A DNA stretch of 64,000 nucleotides, from the NCBI RefSeq assembly GCF_007830635.1, contig NZ_VLLA01000018.1:1-64000 (forward strand), in the 5' to 3' direction. Below the pieces are notes generated by a model, which worked only from the letters and a program-made list of their open reading frames with translations, was not told the DNA's origin and made no database searches. Numbering within the stretch: the stretch's first letter is position 1; the number at the start of each line of letters is the position of its first letter. Made by a program: the position numbers and the translations under genes. This stretch comes from Bradyrhizobium huanghuaihaiense (lineage in GTDB: Bacteria > Pseudomonadota > Alphaproteobacteria > Rhizobiales > Xanthobacteraceae). This document shows positions 56,595 to 64,000 of this stretch, one piece after another.

Positions 56595-56731
56595 AAAGCC
56601 CCCTCCCCGAACGTGTGGGACGCACGGAGAGAGGGAACGGGCCGGAGTGTTTTGCCTGCGGAGGACGGGGGGTTCGTCCGCTGGGGCTCCTTTGCCCGAA
56701 ACGATGCAATCAACTCAATGGAACGAGATCG

Positions 56732-57022
56732 TCAGCGCACGCCCACGCGATTGACCGGACCGCCGCGATTCATCGGCGTTCCCGCACGAACGCCAACGCC
56801 GGGCGCACCGACACCGGGTGTCGCGACCGCAGCCGCCGCAACCGGGGCTCCCGGTGCAACCACCACCGCCGCCGTCGGCCGCACCACGCAGCCCTTGGGC
56901 ACGCCGACGGTCTTGCAATAGACCACGGCCTGCGCCGGGCTCGTGCCCAGCGACACCATCGCCGCACCCGCCAGCACCATGACCGTCAGCCCGGCGCTCA
57001 GCGCTCCCGCTCTTTTCGACAT
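56732..57022 (-). CDS. small exported Val/Ala/Gly-rich protein
   Basis: The 96-aa product has a signal peptide (residues 1-32, ending PAQA), then two Cys (VVYCKTVGVPKGCVV) and a Gly/Pro/Val-rich tail (GVGAPGVGVRAGTP). I recognise no family; related proteins in rhizobia are small, exported and uncharacterised. AGGAGAG precedes the ATG at 57022. It is divergent from another small exported protein. Confidence 0.65.
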   Translation of the reverse strand: MSKRAGALSAGLTVMVLAGAAMVSLGTSPAQAVVYCKTVGVPKGCVVRPTAAVVVAPGAPVAAAAVATPGVGAPGVGVRAGTPMNRGGPVNRVGVR

Positions 57023-57159
57023 CTTGCTCTCCTGCTTCCCGTTCGGCGCCCGATGCAATTCACCGGGTCTCGCAGCCGACGTGCAGTCTGAATGGCAAAA
57101 GACGGCGCGCGGATACATGCCATGAAGATGGGGGTGCGGCGGCCGAGGCGATGCGCCGA

Positions 57160-57175
57160 TGCCATGAACATGGCA
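57160..57175. promoter_or_regulatory. palindrome in the divergent region, candidate operator
   Basis: TGCCATG-AA-CATGGCA is a perfect 7-bp inverted repeat with a two-base centre. A half site (TGCCATGAA) lies 42 bases to the left. It lies between two divergent small exported-protein genes and could bind a dimeric regulator. Confidence 0.4.
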
Positions 57176-57257
57176 TGGACCGCTACCCGCCCCTCGCGGG
57201 ATGGTCCGGCCCGCTTGATCCCGAACGGGACCACCGACAATCCCAAAGAGGTGCTTA

Positions 57258-57482
57258 ATGAAGATTTCAGCTCTCGCCGCGCTGCTGCTTGCCGCCACCA
57301 TCCTGCCCGCCGCAGCGCAATCCGGTCCGACGCCACAGGAGCAGATGGCCTGCCGCAGCGATGCCAGCAAGTTCTGCGCCGAGCACATCGGCAAACCGCC
57401 GCAGATGAACGCCTGCCTGCGCGAAAACAAGTCGAAGCTTTCGGACGGCTGCCGCAAGGTGGTGGAATCGCACGGGGGGTAG
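57258..57482 (+). CDS. Cys-rich small exported protein
   Basis: The 74-aa product has a signal peptide (residues 1-21, ending PAAAQ). It has four Cys in the mature part, in MACRSDASKFCAEHIGKPPQ and CLRENKSKLSDGC, spaced as in the eukaryotic-type Cys-rich repeat family. It probably folds with two disulfides in the periplasm. AAAGAGG precedes the ATG at 57258. The function is unknown. Confidence 0.7.
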   Translation: MKISALAALLLAATILPAAAQSGPTPQEQMACRSDASKFCAEHIGKPPQMNACLRENKSKLSDGCRKVVESHGG

Positions 57483-57493
57483 ACGCATGTTTC

Positions 57494-57653
57494 ACCCTCC
57501 CCTGGAGGGGGAGGGTCGCTGCGCATGCAGCGAAGCGAAATGCGCAGCGGGGTGGGGTGATCTATCCACTCGGGCATTGTTCGCTGCGGAGAGACCGTCA
57601 CCCCACCCCGCTCGCGCTGCGCGCGATCGACCCTCCCCCTCCAGGGGAGGGTG
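57494..57653. repeat. large nested inverted repeat (160 bp)
   Basis: Outer arms 57494-57519 and 57628-57653 are a perfect 26-bp inverted repeat, and inner arms 57546-57560 and 57598-57612 a perfect 15-bp one. It would make a very stable stem in RNA or single-stranded DNA. It looks like a dispersed intergenic element, lying between the Cys-rich protein and the GMC gene. Confidence 0.8.
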
Positions 57654-57730
57654 AGCAAACTCCGACCTCTCCCAAAGCACAAATCTTGCAAGCACTCCGC
57701 AGCGGACGTTTCTGCGCGGAGTGCTCTTCA

Positions 57731-59311
57731 ATGTACGACACCATCATCGTAGGCGCCGGCTCGGCCGGCTGCGTATTGGCCAACCGGCTGTCGGCCGATC
57801 CGCACCGCAAGGTGCTGGTGCTGGAAGCCGGCCGGGCTGCGCCGCTCGCGTCCGACATTCCCTCGGACTGGCCGACGATGTTCAACACGGCGGTCGACTG
57901 GGGCTATTACACCGAACCGCAGGCGGGCTGCCGCGGCCGCCGCATCTTCTGGCCGCGCGGCAAGATGGTCGGCGGCTCCGGCGCGATGAACGCGATGATC
58001 TATATCCGCGGCCTGCCGTCCGACTACGACGGATGGGAAAAGGCGGGCTGCGCAGGCTGGGCCTGGCGCGACGTGCTGCCAAAGTTCATCGCCTTCGAGA
58101 GCAATGCGCGCTTCTCCGACAATCCCTTCCATGGCACGCGCGGTCCCCTGCACGTGGCGGACGTCCCCTATGTCGATCCGAACGAGCTGACATGGCTGGA
58201 GGCAGCGCTAGGTGCGGGGCTGACGCACAATCCCGACTTCAACGGCGCCATCCAGGAAGGCGCGGGCTTCTTCCAGTTCGTCATCAAGGACGGCGAGCGT
58301 TTCGGCACCGGCAAGGCCTATTTGCGCCCGGCGCTGGCGCGCACCAATCTCACGCTGAAGACGGGCGTGCGTGTCACCCGCATCATCTTCGAGCGCTCCC
58401 GCGCGATCGGCGTCGAATATCTCGAGAATGGGCAGCCGAAGAGCGCCTTCGCCACCACCGAAGTGGTGCTCGCCTCCGGCGCCATCGGCTCGGCGCAACA
58501 GTTGCTGCTGTCAGGCGTCGGCCCTGCCGACGAATTGAAGGCGGTCGGCATGGATGTCGTGCACGATCTGCCCGGCGTCGGCCGTGATCTCCAGGACCAC
58601 ATCAACATTCCCATCACCTTCTATACGAAGGAGAAGATCGGCGTCGGCGCCTGGACCGAGGAGAGCCTGGCCGCGAGCCTTGCCGAGTGGGAAACCAGCC
58701 GCAGCGGTCCGCGCACCTCGCCCTGGGTCGCCGCCGGCGCGCATGTGCGAAGCCGCCCCGACGTCGAACCGGACCTGCAGCTCTACGGCGCAATCAGCCC
58801 GCACCGCGACTATGTCCGCTTCCTGTCGTCCAGGCCGGGCATCACCCTGCATGCGACGTTGCAGCGGCCGAACAGCCGCGGCCGGATCACGCTGCGCTCG
58901 GCCGATCCGATCGAACATCCCGCGATCGACCCCGGCTATTTCGCATCGGATGCGAGCGGCAGCGACATCGCGACCATGATCGAGGGCGTGCGCATCAACC
59001 GCCGCATCGCCGCGCAATCGCCGCTGAAGGAGATGATCGAGGGGGAGATCACGCCCAGCGCGGAAGCTGTCAGCGACGCCGAGATCGCCGACTACATCCG
59101 CGGCCATTGCACGACCCTCTATCATGCCGCCTCGACCTGCCGCATGGGCACGGATGATCTGGCCGTCGTCGATCCGCAGCGGTTGCAGGTGCGCGGCCTC
59201 GACGGCCTTCATGTCGCCGACGCCTCGGTGATCCCGATCATGATCTCAGGCAATATCCAGACGCCGACGATCCTGATTGCAGAATGCGCAGCGGCGGCGA
59301 TCCTGGGCTGA
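57731..59311 (+). CDS. GMC oxidoreductase (choline dehydrogenase-like)
   Basis: The 526-aa flavoprotein starts MYDTIIVGAGSAGCVLANRL with the FAD loop GAGSAG at 8-13 and has the GMC signature GKMVGGSGAMNAMIYIRG around residue 80. The catalytic His is H465 in YHAASTCRMG, and N508 in SGNIQTPT fills the second active-site position. It should oxidise an alcohol to an aldehyde; choline is one possibility but no bet genes are nearby. ATG at 57731 follows CGGAG; the upstream in-frame extension reads through repeat sequence. Confidence 0.92.
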   Translation: MYDTIIVGAGSAGCVLANRLSADPHRKVLVLEAGRAAPLASDIPSDWPTMFNTAVDWGYYTEPQAGCRGRRIFWPRGKMVGGSGAMNAMIYIRGLPSDYDGWEKAGCAGWAWRDVLPKFIAFESNARFSDNPFHGTRGPLHVADVPYVDPNELTWLEAALGAGLTHNPDFNGAIQEGAGFFQFVIKDGERFGTGKAYLRPALARTNLTLKTGVRVTRIIFERSRAIGVEYLENGQPKSAFATTEVVLASGAIGSAQQLLLSGVGPADELKAVGMDVVHDLPGVGRDLQDHINIPITFYTKEKIGVGAWTEESLAASLAEWETSRSGPRTSPWVAAGAHVRSRPDVEPDLQLYGAISPHRDYVRFLSSRPGITLHATLQRPNSRGRITLRSADPIEHPAIDPGYFASDASGSDIATMIEGVRINRRIAAQSPLKEMIEGEITPSAEAVSDAEIADYIRGHCTTLYHAASTCRMGTDDLAVVDPQRLQVRGLDGLHVADASVIPIMISGNIQTPTILIAECAAAAILG

Positions 59312-59319
59312 CGACAGAT

Positions 59320-59997
59320 CTAGTCGTCGTCATCCGCCCCGAACAGCCTGATCTGCGGGAAGCCGCCACGTGGCCGGCTTGCGTAATCGCGCGCATCGGA
59401 ATCTTCGCGAACGCTCCGTGCCACGTCGTTCCAATCGGTGCGGTCGCGCATGCCGCGCGGATCGCGGGAGTCGTAGCGATGACGTTCCGCCCAGCGCTCG
59501 CGGCGATCCATCCGGCGCCGTTCGGACGCAGCACGCTTTACGTCGGCATCCCTGGCCTTGGCATAGGCGTTGTCAGGTGAGGAGGAAGGCTCAGTTGAAG
59601 CCTGCTGCTCGACAGGCTTCGGGGACGATGCCGGAGCCGGCTTCGGCGGCTCAACCGCGGCCGCTTGCGAAGGCTGCGGCGCTGGCGGCTTGGCATTCGC
59701 CTGATTGGTCTGCGTGTCGGGCTTTGCGGCTTCAGGCTTTGCTTCGGCCTGTGCCGGTGCAGCGATCATCGCGCCAAAGGCCTGCGAGCCGGTGAGATAG
59801 TTCACGCGCTCGGACGGCGCGCTCGTTGGAGCCGACGTGGCAGCCTCCGTGCGCTGCGCCATCTTGCTGGTGTCCGCGCCCTGCTTGGGCGCGATCGGAT
59901 TCATGATGTTGCCGGCAACGATGCCGCCGCCGAGACCAATGGCAATGGCCACGATGATCGTTCCGGCACCGACGAAATAGGCTGTCGAGGCGCGCAT
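59320..59997 (-). CDS. membrane-anchored protein with low-complexity Ala/Pro/Lys region
   Basis: The 225-aa product has one membrane segment (about residues 5-31, AYFVGAGTIIVAIAIGLGGGIVAG). A long Ala/Pro/Gln-rich linker follows (about 65-140) and then an Arg/Asp-rich tail. It has no enzyme motif. ATG at 59997 begins MRASTAYF and follows GGGAGTGG. An EcfG-type promoter lies 28 bases upstream, so it is probably a general stress gene. Confidence 0.7.
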   Translation of the reverse strand: MRASTAYFVGAGTIIVAIAIGLGGGIVAGNIMNPIAPKQGADTSKMAQRTEAATSAPTSAPSERVNYLTGSQAFGAMIAAPAQAEAKPEAAKPDTQTNQANAKPPAPQPSQAAAVEPPKPAPASSPKPVEQQASTEPSSSPDNAYAKARDADVKRAASERRRMDRRERWAERHRYDSRDPRGMRDRTDWNDVARSVREDSDARDYASRPRGGFPQIRLFGADDDD

Positions 59998-60024
59998 TGA
60001 TCCACTCCCTCTCTTGGGGCGGGC

Positions 60025-60050
60025 AACGCGTGGGGATTGCCAGATGTTCC
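60025..60050 (-). promoter_or_regulatory. EcfG-type general stress promoter of the low-complexity protein gene
   Basis: On the minus strand GGAAC (60050-60046), 17 bases, then CGTT (60028-60025) exactly match the EcfG consensus, 28 bases before the ATG at 59997 and in the right direction. Confidence 0.7.
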
Positions 60051-60086
60051 TGATACCCGCGGGTTCCTGAAAGGAAACCCCGAGCG

Positions 60087-60800
60087 TCAGATCTGCTGCG
60101 CGACCTTCTCGAGCCCGATGAGGCGGGCGAGCTTGCGCACTTCCTCTTTCTGGTCGTCGCGCAGCTGGAACAGCAGCGGCATCGCGGCCGACTTCAACTG
60201 CTGCACCTCGTCGCAATTCGGATCGATCTGCGCGCTGGGCGGCGCGTTCGGATTCGACAGCTTGTTCGCCTGGATCCTGCGCGCGACGTTGCGCAGCGCG
60301 GTCTCCACCGAAGGCCAGTAATATTCCTGCGACGACGACAGCTTCAGGCGATCCTTGATTCCCGAAATCTGAACGTCGGAGAGCAGCGAATAGGATTTCT
60401 GCGGCTGCGGCTTGGCGGCGACTTTCGGCTTGACCGGGACCTCGACGGCTGGAACTTCAGCCGCCGCGGGCGCCTCATGCGCATTTGCTTTTGGCATCGG
60501 GAAATCGGACGGCGTCGCAGCGGCAAAGGCCTGGCGCAGCGGCTCGGTCAGGAGCGGCGCCTGCGCGAGCTTGTCGGCGGGCACCTGGACCGGCTCGATC
60601 GCGGCCGAGGCCAGCGCCAACGTCGGAACCAGTCGATCGGCCTTGGCAGCGCGATTGGTGGCAAGCGGCTTCGATGGCGGGGCTTCGGTGATCATCTCGG
60701 CGCTGACGCTCGGCACACTGTCACGGCCGAGGATGGCGGTGGTGGCGGCGCCAAGGACGAGGAAACAGGTCAGCACGACGATGGTGATGGCTTTGGACAA
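60087..60800 (-). CDS. membrane-anchored envelope protein of unknown function
   Basis: The 237-aa product has a membrane segment near the start (ITIVVLTCFLVLGAATTAIL) and a Pro/Ala/Lys-rich linker (about residues 90-135). A C-terminal helical domain of about 100 residues (IKDRLKLSSSQEYYWPSVET, then LLFQLRDDQKEEVRKLARL) recalls the Spy/CpxP-like zinc-resistance helical fold. The start is TTG at 60800 with GGAGGG just before; a GTG at 60818 is an alternative. The role is unknown. Confidence 0.65.
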   Translation of the reverse strand: MSKAITIVVLTCFLVLGAATTAILGRDSVPSVSAEMITEAPPSKPLATNRAAKADRLVPTLALASAAIEPVQVPADKLAQAPLLTEPLRQAFAAATPSDFPMPKANAHEAPAAAEVPAVEVPVKPKVAAKPQPQKSYSLLSDVQISGIKDRLKLSSSQEYYWPSVETALRNVARRIQANKLSNPNAPPSAQIDPNCDEVQQLKSAAMPLLFQLRDDQKEEVRKLARLIGLEKVAQQI

Positions 60801-60933
60801 ACGTCCCTCCGCGCCCACAACTTCAAGTCCACGTGATCACTGCCCGGAAACTGGGCGATAATTAAGGCTTAACCGTGCCATCGCGGCGGCAATCGCGCGG
60901 ACTGCGGCGACATCGCCAAAAACCTCAAGAAAA

Positions 60934-61182
60934 TCAGGCAGCTGCCGCCAGATCGTAGGCGTCCTGGATGTCGGCAACGATCTCGGAGGCCTCCCACACT
61001 GCGCGTGGCTCGACCGATTGCAGCGTGACCGTCCAATTGCCGCCCCGGCGGGTGCGGGGGACGCTGACGATGTCGAAGCGCACATTGCGGCACAGCGGGT
61101 GGCGGGCCAAGGCGTGGGCGACGCGGACGCGAATCTCGTCCAGCGACGCCGCCGTCTTGGTGTTGAGAAAATCGAAGTCCAT
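60934..61182 (-). CDS. 82-aa soluble protein of unknown function
   Basis: The product is acidic with strands and helices (MDFDFLNTKTAASLDEIRVR, then FDIVSVPRTRRGGNWTVTL). I recognise no domain. GAGAGGGACAGG precedes the ATG at 61182, so translation is likely. It stands alone upstream of repeat sequence. Confidence 0.6.
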   Translation of the reverse strand: MDFDFLNTKTAASLDEIRVRVAHALARHPLCRNVRFDIVSVPRTRRGGNWTVTLQSVEPRAVWEASEIVADIQDAYDLAAAA

Positions 61183-61314
61183 CGCCTGTCCCTCTCGGTC
61201 CTGATTGGCGGCCTTGAGAGGGATTCTTGGCGGGGCTTGGTTAATCCGCCGTTAAATGAGGGGGTTTTGAGGTATGCGGGATTAACTGTGACCGATGCGA
61301 TCGCGCCCTCTCTG

Positions 61315-61470
61315 CCTCTCCCCGTTCTTACGGGGAGAGGGTCGGGGTGAGGGGCTGTCTCCACAATCACGGTAACGGCTGCCCTTGCGGAGGCTACCCC
61401 TCACCCGCCGCGCGCTGGCGCGCAATTGCGCTGCCGAGCGCGTCGGCCTCTCCCCGCACGCGGGGAGAGG
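61315..61470. repeat. intergenic repeat cluster sharing 67 bp with 4513-4579
   Basis: It contains a local hairpin (CCTCTCCCC at 61315-61323 with its complement within 61331-61340), then a second hairpin ending at 61470. The stretch 61397-61463 is nearly identical to 4513-4579. It lies just downstream of the nitronate monooxygenase-like gene that ends at 61479. Confidence 0.75.
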
Positions 61471-61478
61471 CGAAGAGC

Positions 61479-62444
61479 TTACCGCCCGCCTGCCTCGCGG
61501 TATTCCGCGATCGTCCGCGCGACGAGATCATCGACCCCGAGCACATCGGTGACGCCCGACGTGGAGTGCCCGCCGCTCCAGATGTCGCGCCAGCGCTTGG
61601 GCCGGCTCTCGCGCGCGGCGACCTCGATATCCTCAGCGATGTCGATCGCGCCGCGCGCCGGCAAATCGTCAGGATCGAGACCCGCAGCGATGATCGACGG
61701 CTTCAGCATGCTGGTCTGAAGTCCCGTGAACGCGGTGGTGAGCAGGATGTCGTCGGCGCTGCTCTCGACCAGCATCCGCTTGTAACGGTCGTCGGCCATG
61801 CTCTCGCGCGTCGCGACGAATTTCGTGCCCATATAGCCGAGATCGCAGCCGAGCACCTCGGCGGCATGCAGCGCGCGGCCATCGCTGATGCCGCCCGCGA
61901 GCACGATGATGCCGTCATAGAATGCGCGTACCGCGCGGACGAAGGCGAACGGATTGAGCCAGCCGGTCTGTCCGCCCGCGCCTGCGGTCAGCAGGACGAG
62001 CCCGTCTGCCCCCACTTCCGCCGCGCGTTCGGCATGGCGGATCGAGGCGACGTCTGCGAACACCAGCGCGCCGGCGTCGTGCAGCGGCTTCAAGACTGGC
62101 GACGGCGAGCCGACCGAGGTGATGACGATCTCCGGCTTGTGCCGCAGCAGCGCCGCGAGATCCTGCTCCAGCCGAACGTTGGAGCGGTGCACGATCAGGT
62201 TCGGGCAGAGCGGCGCGGCCTTGCGGCCAGTCTGTCGTTCGTGCTGCAGCAGCTGCGCTTCGATCTCAGTGAGCCATGCGTCGAGCTGTTCCGTGCTGCG
62301 ACAATTCGCAGTGGGGAAACTGCCGATCACGCCGCTGCGGCAGGCCGCGACCATGAGCTCGACGCCCGACACCAGAAACATCGGCGCTGCGATCAGCGGC
62401 AGGGCGAGACAATCGCCGAAACGTTGCAGTCGCTCTGACGTCAC
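61479..62444 (-). CDS. nitronate monooxygenase-like protein lacking the active-site His
   Basis: The 321-aa protein is a paralogue of the enzyme at 9692-10666 and shares the TIM-barrel pattern, but the motif AGAGGHAG reads AGAGGQTG here, with Q159 in place of the catalytic His. The FMN segment LAGGISDGRALHAAEVLG is kept, so it probably binds flavin with altered chemistry. GTG at 62444 follows GAGGGAGG. It is divergent from the remnant of an acyl-CoA ligase gene, which fits an older operon-like pairing. Confidence 0.8.
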   Translation of the reverse strand: MTSERLQRFGDCLALPLIAAPMFLVSGVELMVAACRSGVIGSFPTANCRSTEQLDAWLTEIEAQLLQHERQTGRKAAPLCPNLIVHRSNVRLEQDLAALLRHKPEIVITSVGSPSPVLKPLHDAGALVFADVASIRHAERAAEVGADGLVLLTAGAGGQTGWLNPFAFVRAVRAFYDGIIVLAGGISDGRALHAAEVLGCDLGYMGTKFVATRESMADDRYKRMLVESSADDILLTTAFTGLQTSMLKPSIIAAGLDPDDLPARGAIDIAEDIEVAARESRPKRWRDIWSGGHSTSGVTDVLGVDDLVARTIAEYREAGGR

Positions 62445-62552
62445 GCATGCCTCCCTCGCGCGGGCTTTGTCGTTTCCTCCCGCATTCCCTGTGCTAGCGT
62501 TGCGGCAAACATTGGCACGTTAGAAGCCGATGACAAAGCAACGAAGAGACAC

Positions 62553-62785
62553 ATGCCCGATCCGCTCCACGCATCGTCGCCGACTTGCGCGCAGACGCTA
62601 CGGGCACTGTCACGCTATCCCGACCGCACTGCTTTCAACCTCGTGAAGACGCGAAAAGGCGCTCGGCGCATGCGCCCAAGCAGATCCAGTTCGTCGAGCA
62701 GCTGCCGATGACCGGCGTCGGCAAGGTCGACAAGAAGGTACTGCGTGCAGGCTTCTGGAGCGGACGGGACCGGATGGTGGGGTAG
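62553..62785 (+). pseudogene. remnant of an acyl-CoA synthetase gene (large internal deletion)
   Basis: From ATG at 62553 the frame reads MPDPLHASSPTCAQTLRALS followed by RYPDRTAF, a typical acyl-CoA ligase N-terminus. Around 62640-62670 it loses meaning, and another frame continues PKQIQFVEQLPMTGVGKVDK followed by KVLRAGFW, a typical ligase C-terminus with the catalytic Lys. About 430 residues between them are missing. The gene is therefore a deletion remnant, not functional as a ligase. Confidence 0.75.
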
Positions 62786-62924
62786 ATACCCCGGAATTCT
62801 ACGGTGCCGTTGTGGCTCCGGCACCACATCGGACGACGGAGTGTGCGCCCGTGCCGGCCGAGCGATTGCGGGCGAATCAGGGAATCAACTAGACCGCAGA
62901 TGGGGCTGGGAAGCGGAGTATCAA

Positions 62925-63023
62925 ATGAGAGTCGCTTCCTTGGAAAGTGCAGTCGCCGCGATCACGTTGATCACGGCTATCATCGTGGTGCTGTGGGAGA
63001 TCAAGATCTTCTACGGTATTTGA
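62925..63023 (+). CDS. 32-aa single-span membrane peptide
   Basis: GCGGAG lies six bases upstream of the ATG at 62925. The product, starting MRVASLESAV, has one hydrophobic segment (about residues 8-28, AVAAITLITAIIVVLWEIKI). It is a plausible small membrane protein, but short ORFs of this length also arise by chance. Confidence 0.4.
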   Translation: MRVASLESAVAAITLITAIIVVLWEIKIFYGI

Positions 63024-63155
63024 ACTGGCAGGACGCTGGCGTCGAACAAGAGGCCTCCGGACAAGAAGAGGTTCGCGACCAGGGCATCCCTTCCGCGGCG
63101 GCGGAAGCTGCCATTCAATTGGCTTCCGGCCTGAGCACGGCGGAAGCCGTCATGC

Positions 63156-63929
63156 TCACCGCCTCTCGATCACAAGGCTCTGCACCGCGCGGCCGAAATA
63201 GCCCTGCCGATCGGCAAGCCGCGACATCGCAAGACCCGCGCCGTCAGGGCCGATCCAGGAGTCGCCGTCGAGCAGGATCCACTCGCCGACCGGCTGGCGC
63301 GCAAAGCTCACGGTGAGATCGGCGTTGATGTAGGTCCAGGCGCGGAAATCGAGCGTCGAGGCGGTGCCGTTGGAGAAGTCGGCGGCGACCACGGCGCGCA
63401 TGGCCTGCGAGATGGCCTCGCCCTCGATCAGGGGATGGTCGACACGAAACCAGATCGCGCCGGCGCCGGCCTGGCCGAAGCGGCCGCGCGCGGCGCGCAT
63501 CGAGACCGACCGCACGAACGGACTGGTGGCGGCGTGACCGTCCTCCACCAGCGAGTCCTCCGGCGACGGCAGCGTGACCGGCAGATCCCTCACATCGTCG
63601 GGCAGCGCCTGCGCCTGGCGTCTGACCTTGAGCACGGTGGCGCCGACGACCTGCACGCCGTCGGCGAGCAGCTTGATCTCGCAGAGCTGGATCTTACGGC
63701 CCTCGCGCAGCACTTCGCTCGCAATCGTGAGCGGCGCAACCGGCACCGGCCGCATCAGATCGATCGTGACGCGCGCGATGTCCATCGGGGCAGGCGTCGG
63801 GATGCGTTCGGCCGCCCATGTCACCAGCGATGCCGGCGCCGAGCCGTGCTGCATGCGCCGGTCCCAGGGACCGGCAGCGTCCGGGCTGGTGACGACGCTG
63901 TTGCCGTCGACGCGGTAGATGGGGGGCAT
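63156..63929 (-). CDS. acyl-CoA thioesterase, TesB-like double hotdog
   Basis: The 257-aa protein has two hotdog halves. The first is about residues 1-110 (MQHGSAPASLVTWAAER, then VLREGRKIQLCEIKLLADG). The second is about 130-257 (AISQAMRAVVAADFSNGTAS, then LDGDSWIGPDGAGLAMSRL). These match the TesB-like thioesterase family, with Asp in the second half as the likely catalytic acid. ATG at 63929 begins MPPIYRVDGN. It is separated from its left neighbour by about 130 bases with no gene. Confidence 0.85.
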   Translation of the reverse strand: MPPIYRVDGNSVVTSPDAAGPWDRRMQHGSAPASLVTWAAERIPTPAPMDIARVTIDLMRPVPVAPLTIASEVLREGRKIQLCEIKLLADGVQVVGATVLKVRRQAQALPDDVRDLPVTLPSPEDSLVEDGHAATSPFVRSVSMRAARGRFGQAGAGAIWFRVDHPLIEGEAISQAMRAVVAADFSNGTASTLDFRAWTYINADLTVSFARQPVGEWILLDGDSWIGPDGAGLAMSRLADRQGYFGRAVQSLVIERR

Positions 63930-63977
63930 GGTGCAATCCCTGTTGGCTGAGATGCTCGGAGTCCCAATGACGGTGTC

Positions 63978-63997
63978 GTCCTGGCGAAAGCCAGGAC
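63978..63997. repeat. GAAA-loop hairpin repeat at the right edge
   Basis: GTCCTGGC and GCCAGGAC form a perfect 8-bp stem around GAAA. The GNRA-type loop makes a stable hairpin, and the sequence looks like the start of a dispersed repeat that continues beyond the window. Confidence 0.6.
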
Positions 63998-64000
63998 CCA

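Noticed and set aside
57092..57730. In-frame upstream extension of the GMC oxidoreductase
   Set aside because: It runs through the Cys-rich protein gene and a large inverted repeat, and the family starts at the MYDTIIVGAG segment at 57731.
62804..63316. Plus-strand frame around the 32-aa peptide and the thioesterase end
   Set aside because: It has no ribosome site or recognisable residues and is antisense to the thioesterase in its last part.

Overview
The window is high-GC alphaproteobacterial chromosome. Its GC-rich codon use, GGAAC-N16/17-CGTT (EcfG-type) promoter matches, intergenic palindromic repeats and many periplasmic-binding-protein transport systems fit a Bradyrhizobium-like member of the Rhizobiales. 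This placement is an inference from style and gene content; no rRNA or marker gene is present. I see no CRISPR array, rRNA, prophage or integrated plasmid. The only mobile element is an IS5-type insertion sequence cut by the left edge.

Layout. 1-620: insertion sequence end, a broken small ORF and a palindromic repeat. 0.6-4.3 kb: energy and cofactor genes (3-hydroxybutyryl-CoA dehydrogenase, electron transfer flavoprotein etfB-etfA, corrinoid adenosyltransferase, a HIG1-like membrane protein). 4.6-9.5 kb: YihY/BrkB membrane protein, a soluble hybrid histidine kinase, GluQRS, an AlkA-like glycosylase and a LysR regulator. 9.7-13.4 kb: a divergent LysR-linked operon (nitronate monooxygenase, branched-chain-type binding protein, acyl-CoA ligase). 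13.7-19 kb: two stress-type proteins, then a DUF2855 oxidoreductase, a flavin monooxygenase with an NTF2-like front end and an NHL-repeat protein. 19-25 kb: HNH nuclease, an exported unknown, a GH16-GH1 beta-glucan pair, a GT87-type membrane glycosyltransferase and an EamA transporter. 25.4-28.7 kb: dodecin, diguanylate cyclase, HAD hydrolase and a 64-aa protein.

28.9-40.3 kb is transport: a TRAP system (dctP-dctQ-dctM, with an unusually large DctM) and a peptide ABC operon (binding protein-dppB-dppC-dppD-dppF) next to an M20 amidohydrolase. 40.6-43 kb holds an HtrA-like protein with no catalytic triad, an alpha/beta hydrolase and a 68-aa membrane protein with an EcfG-type promoter. 43-49.6 kb: a DsbA-like oxidoreductase, LrgAB, two hotdog thioesterases facing a TetR gene across paired operators, small exported proteins, an AbrB-family membrane protein, DsbB and tRNA-Leu(CAA) with a clear promoter. 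49.7-56.6 kb: small unknowns, a 913-aa DUF2235 membrane lipase-like protein, and a NarL-type regulator with a membrane histidine kinase. 56.7-64 kb: small exported proteins, a GMC oxidoreductase, two envelope proteins with low-complexity linkers, a second nitronate monooxygenase-like gene lacking the expected active-site His, the remnant of an acyl-CoA ligase gene, a 32-aa membrane peptide and a thioesterase.

The main themes are acyl-CoA and organic-acid catabolism feeding the ETF pool, solute uptake, and envelope or general stress functions. The least ordinary observations are the triad-less HtrA homologue, the two nitronate monooxygenase/acyl-CoA ligase loci (one decayed), the TRAP permease with an extra membrane module, the paired TetR operators, the EcfG-type promoters and the DUF2235 protein.
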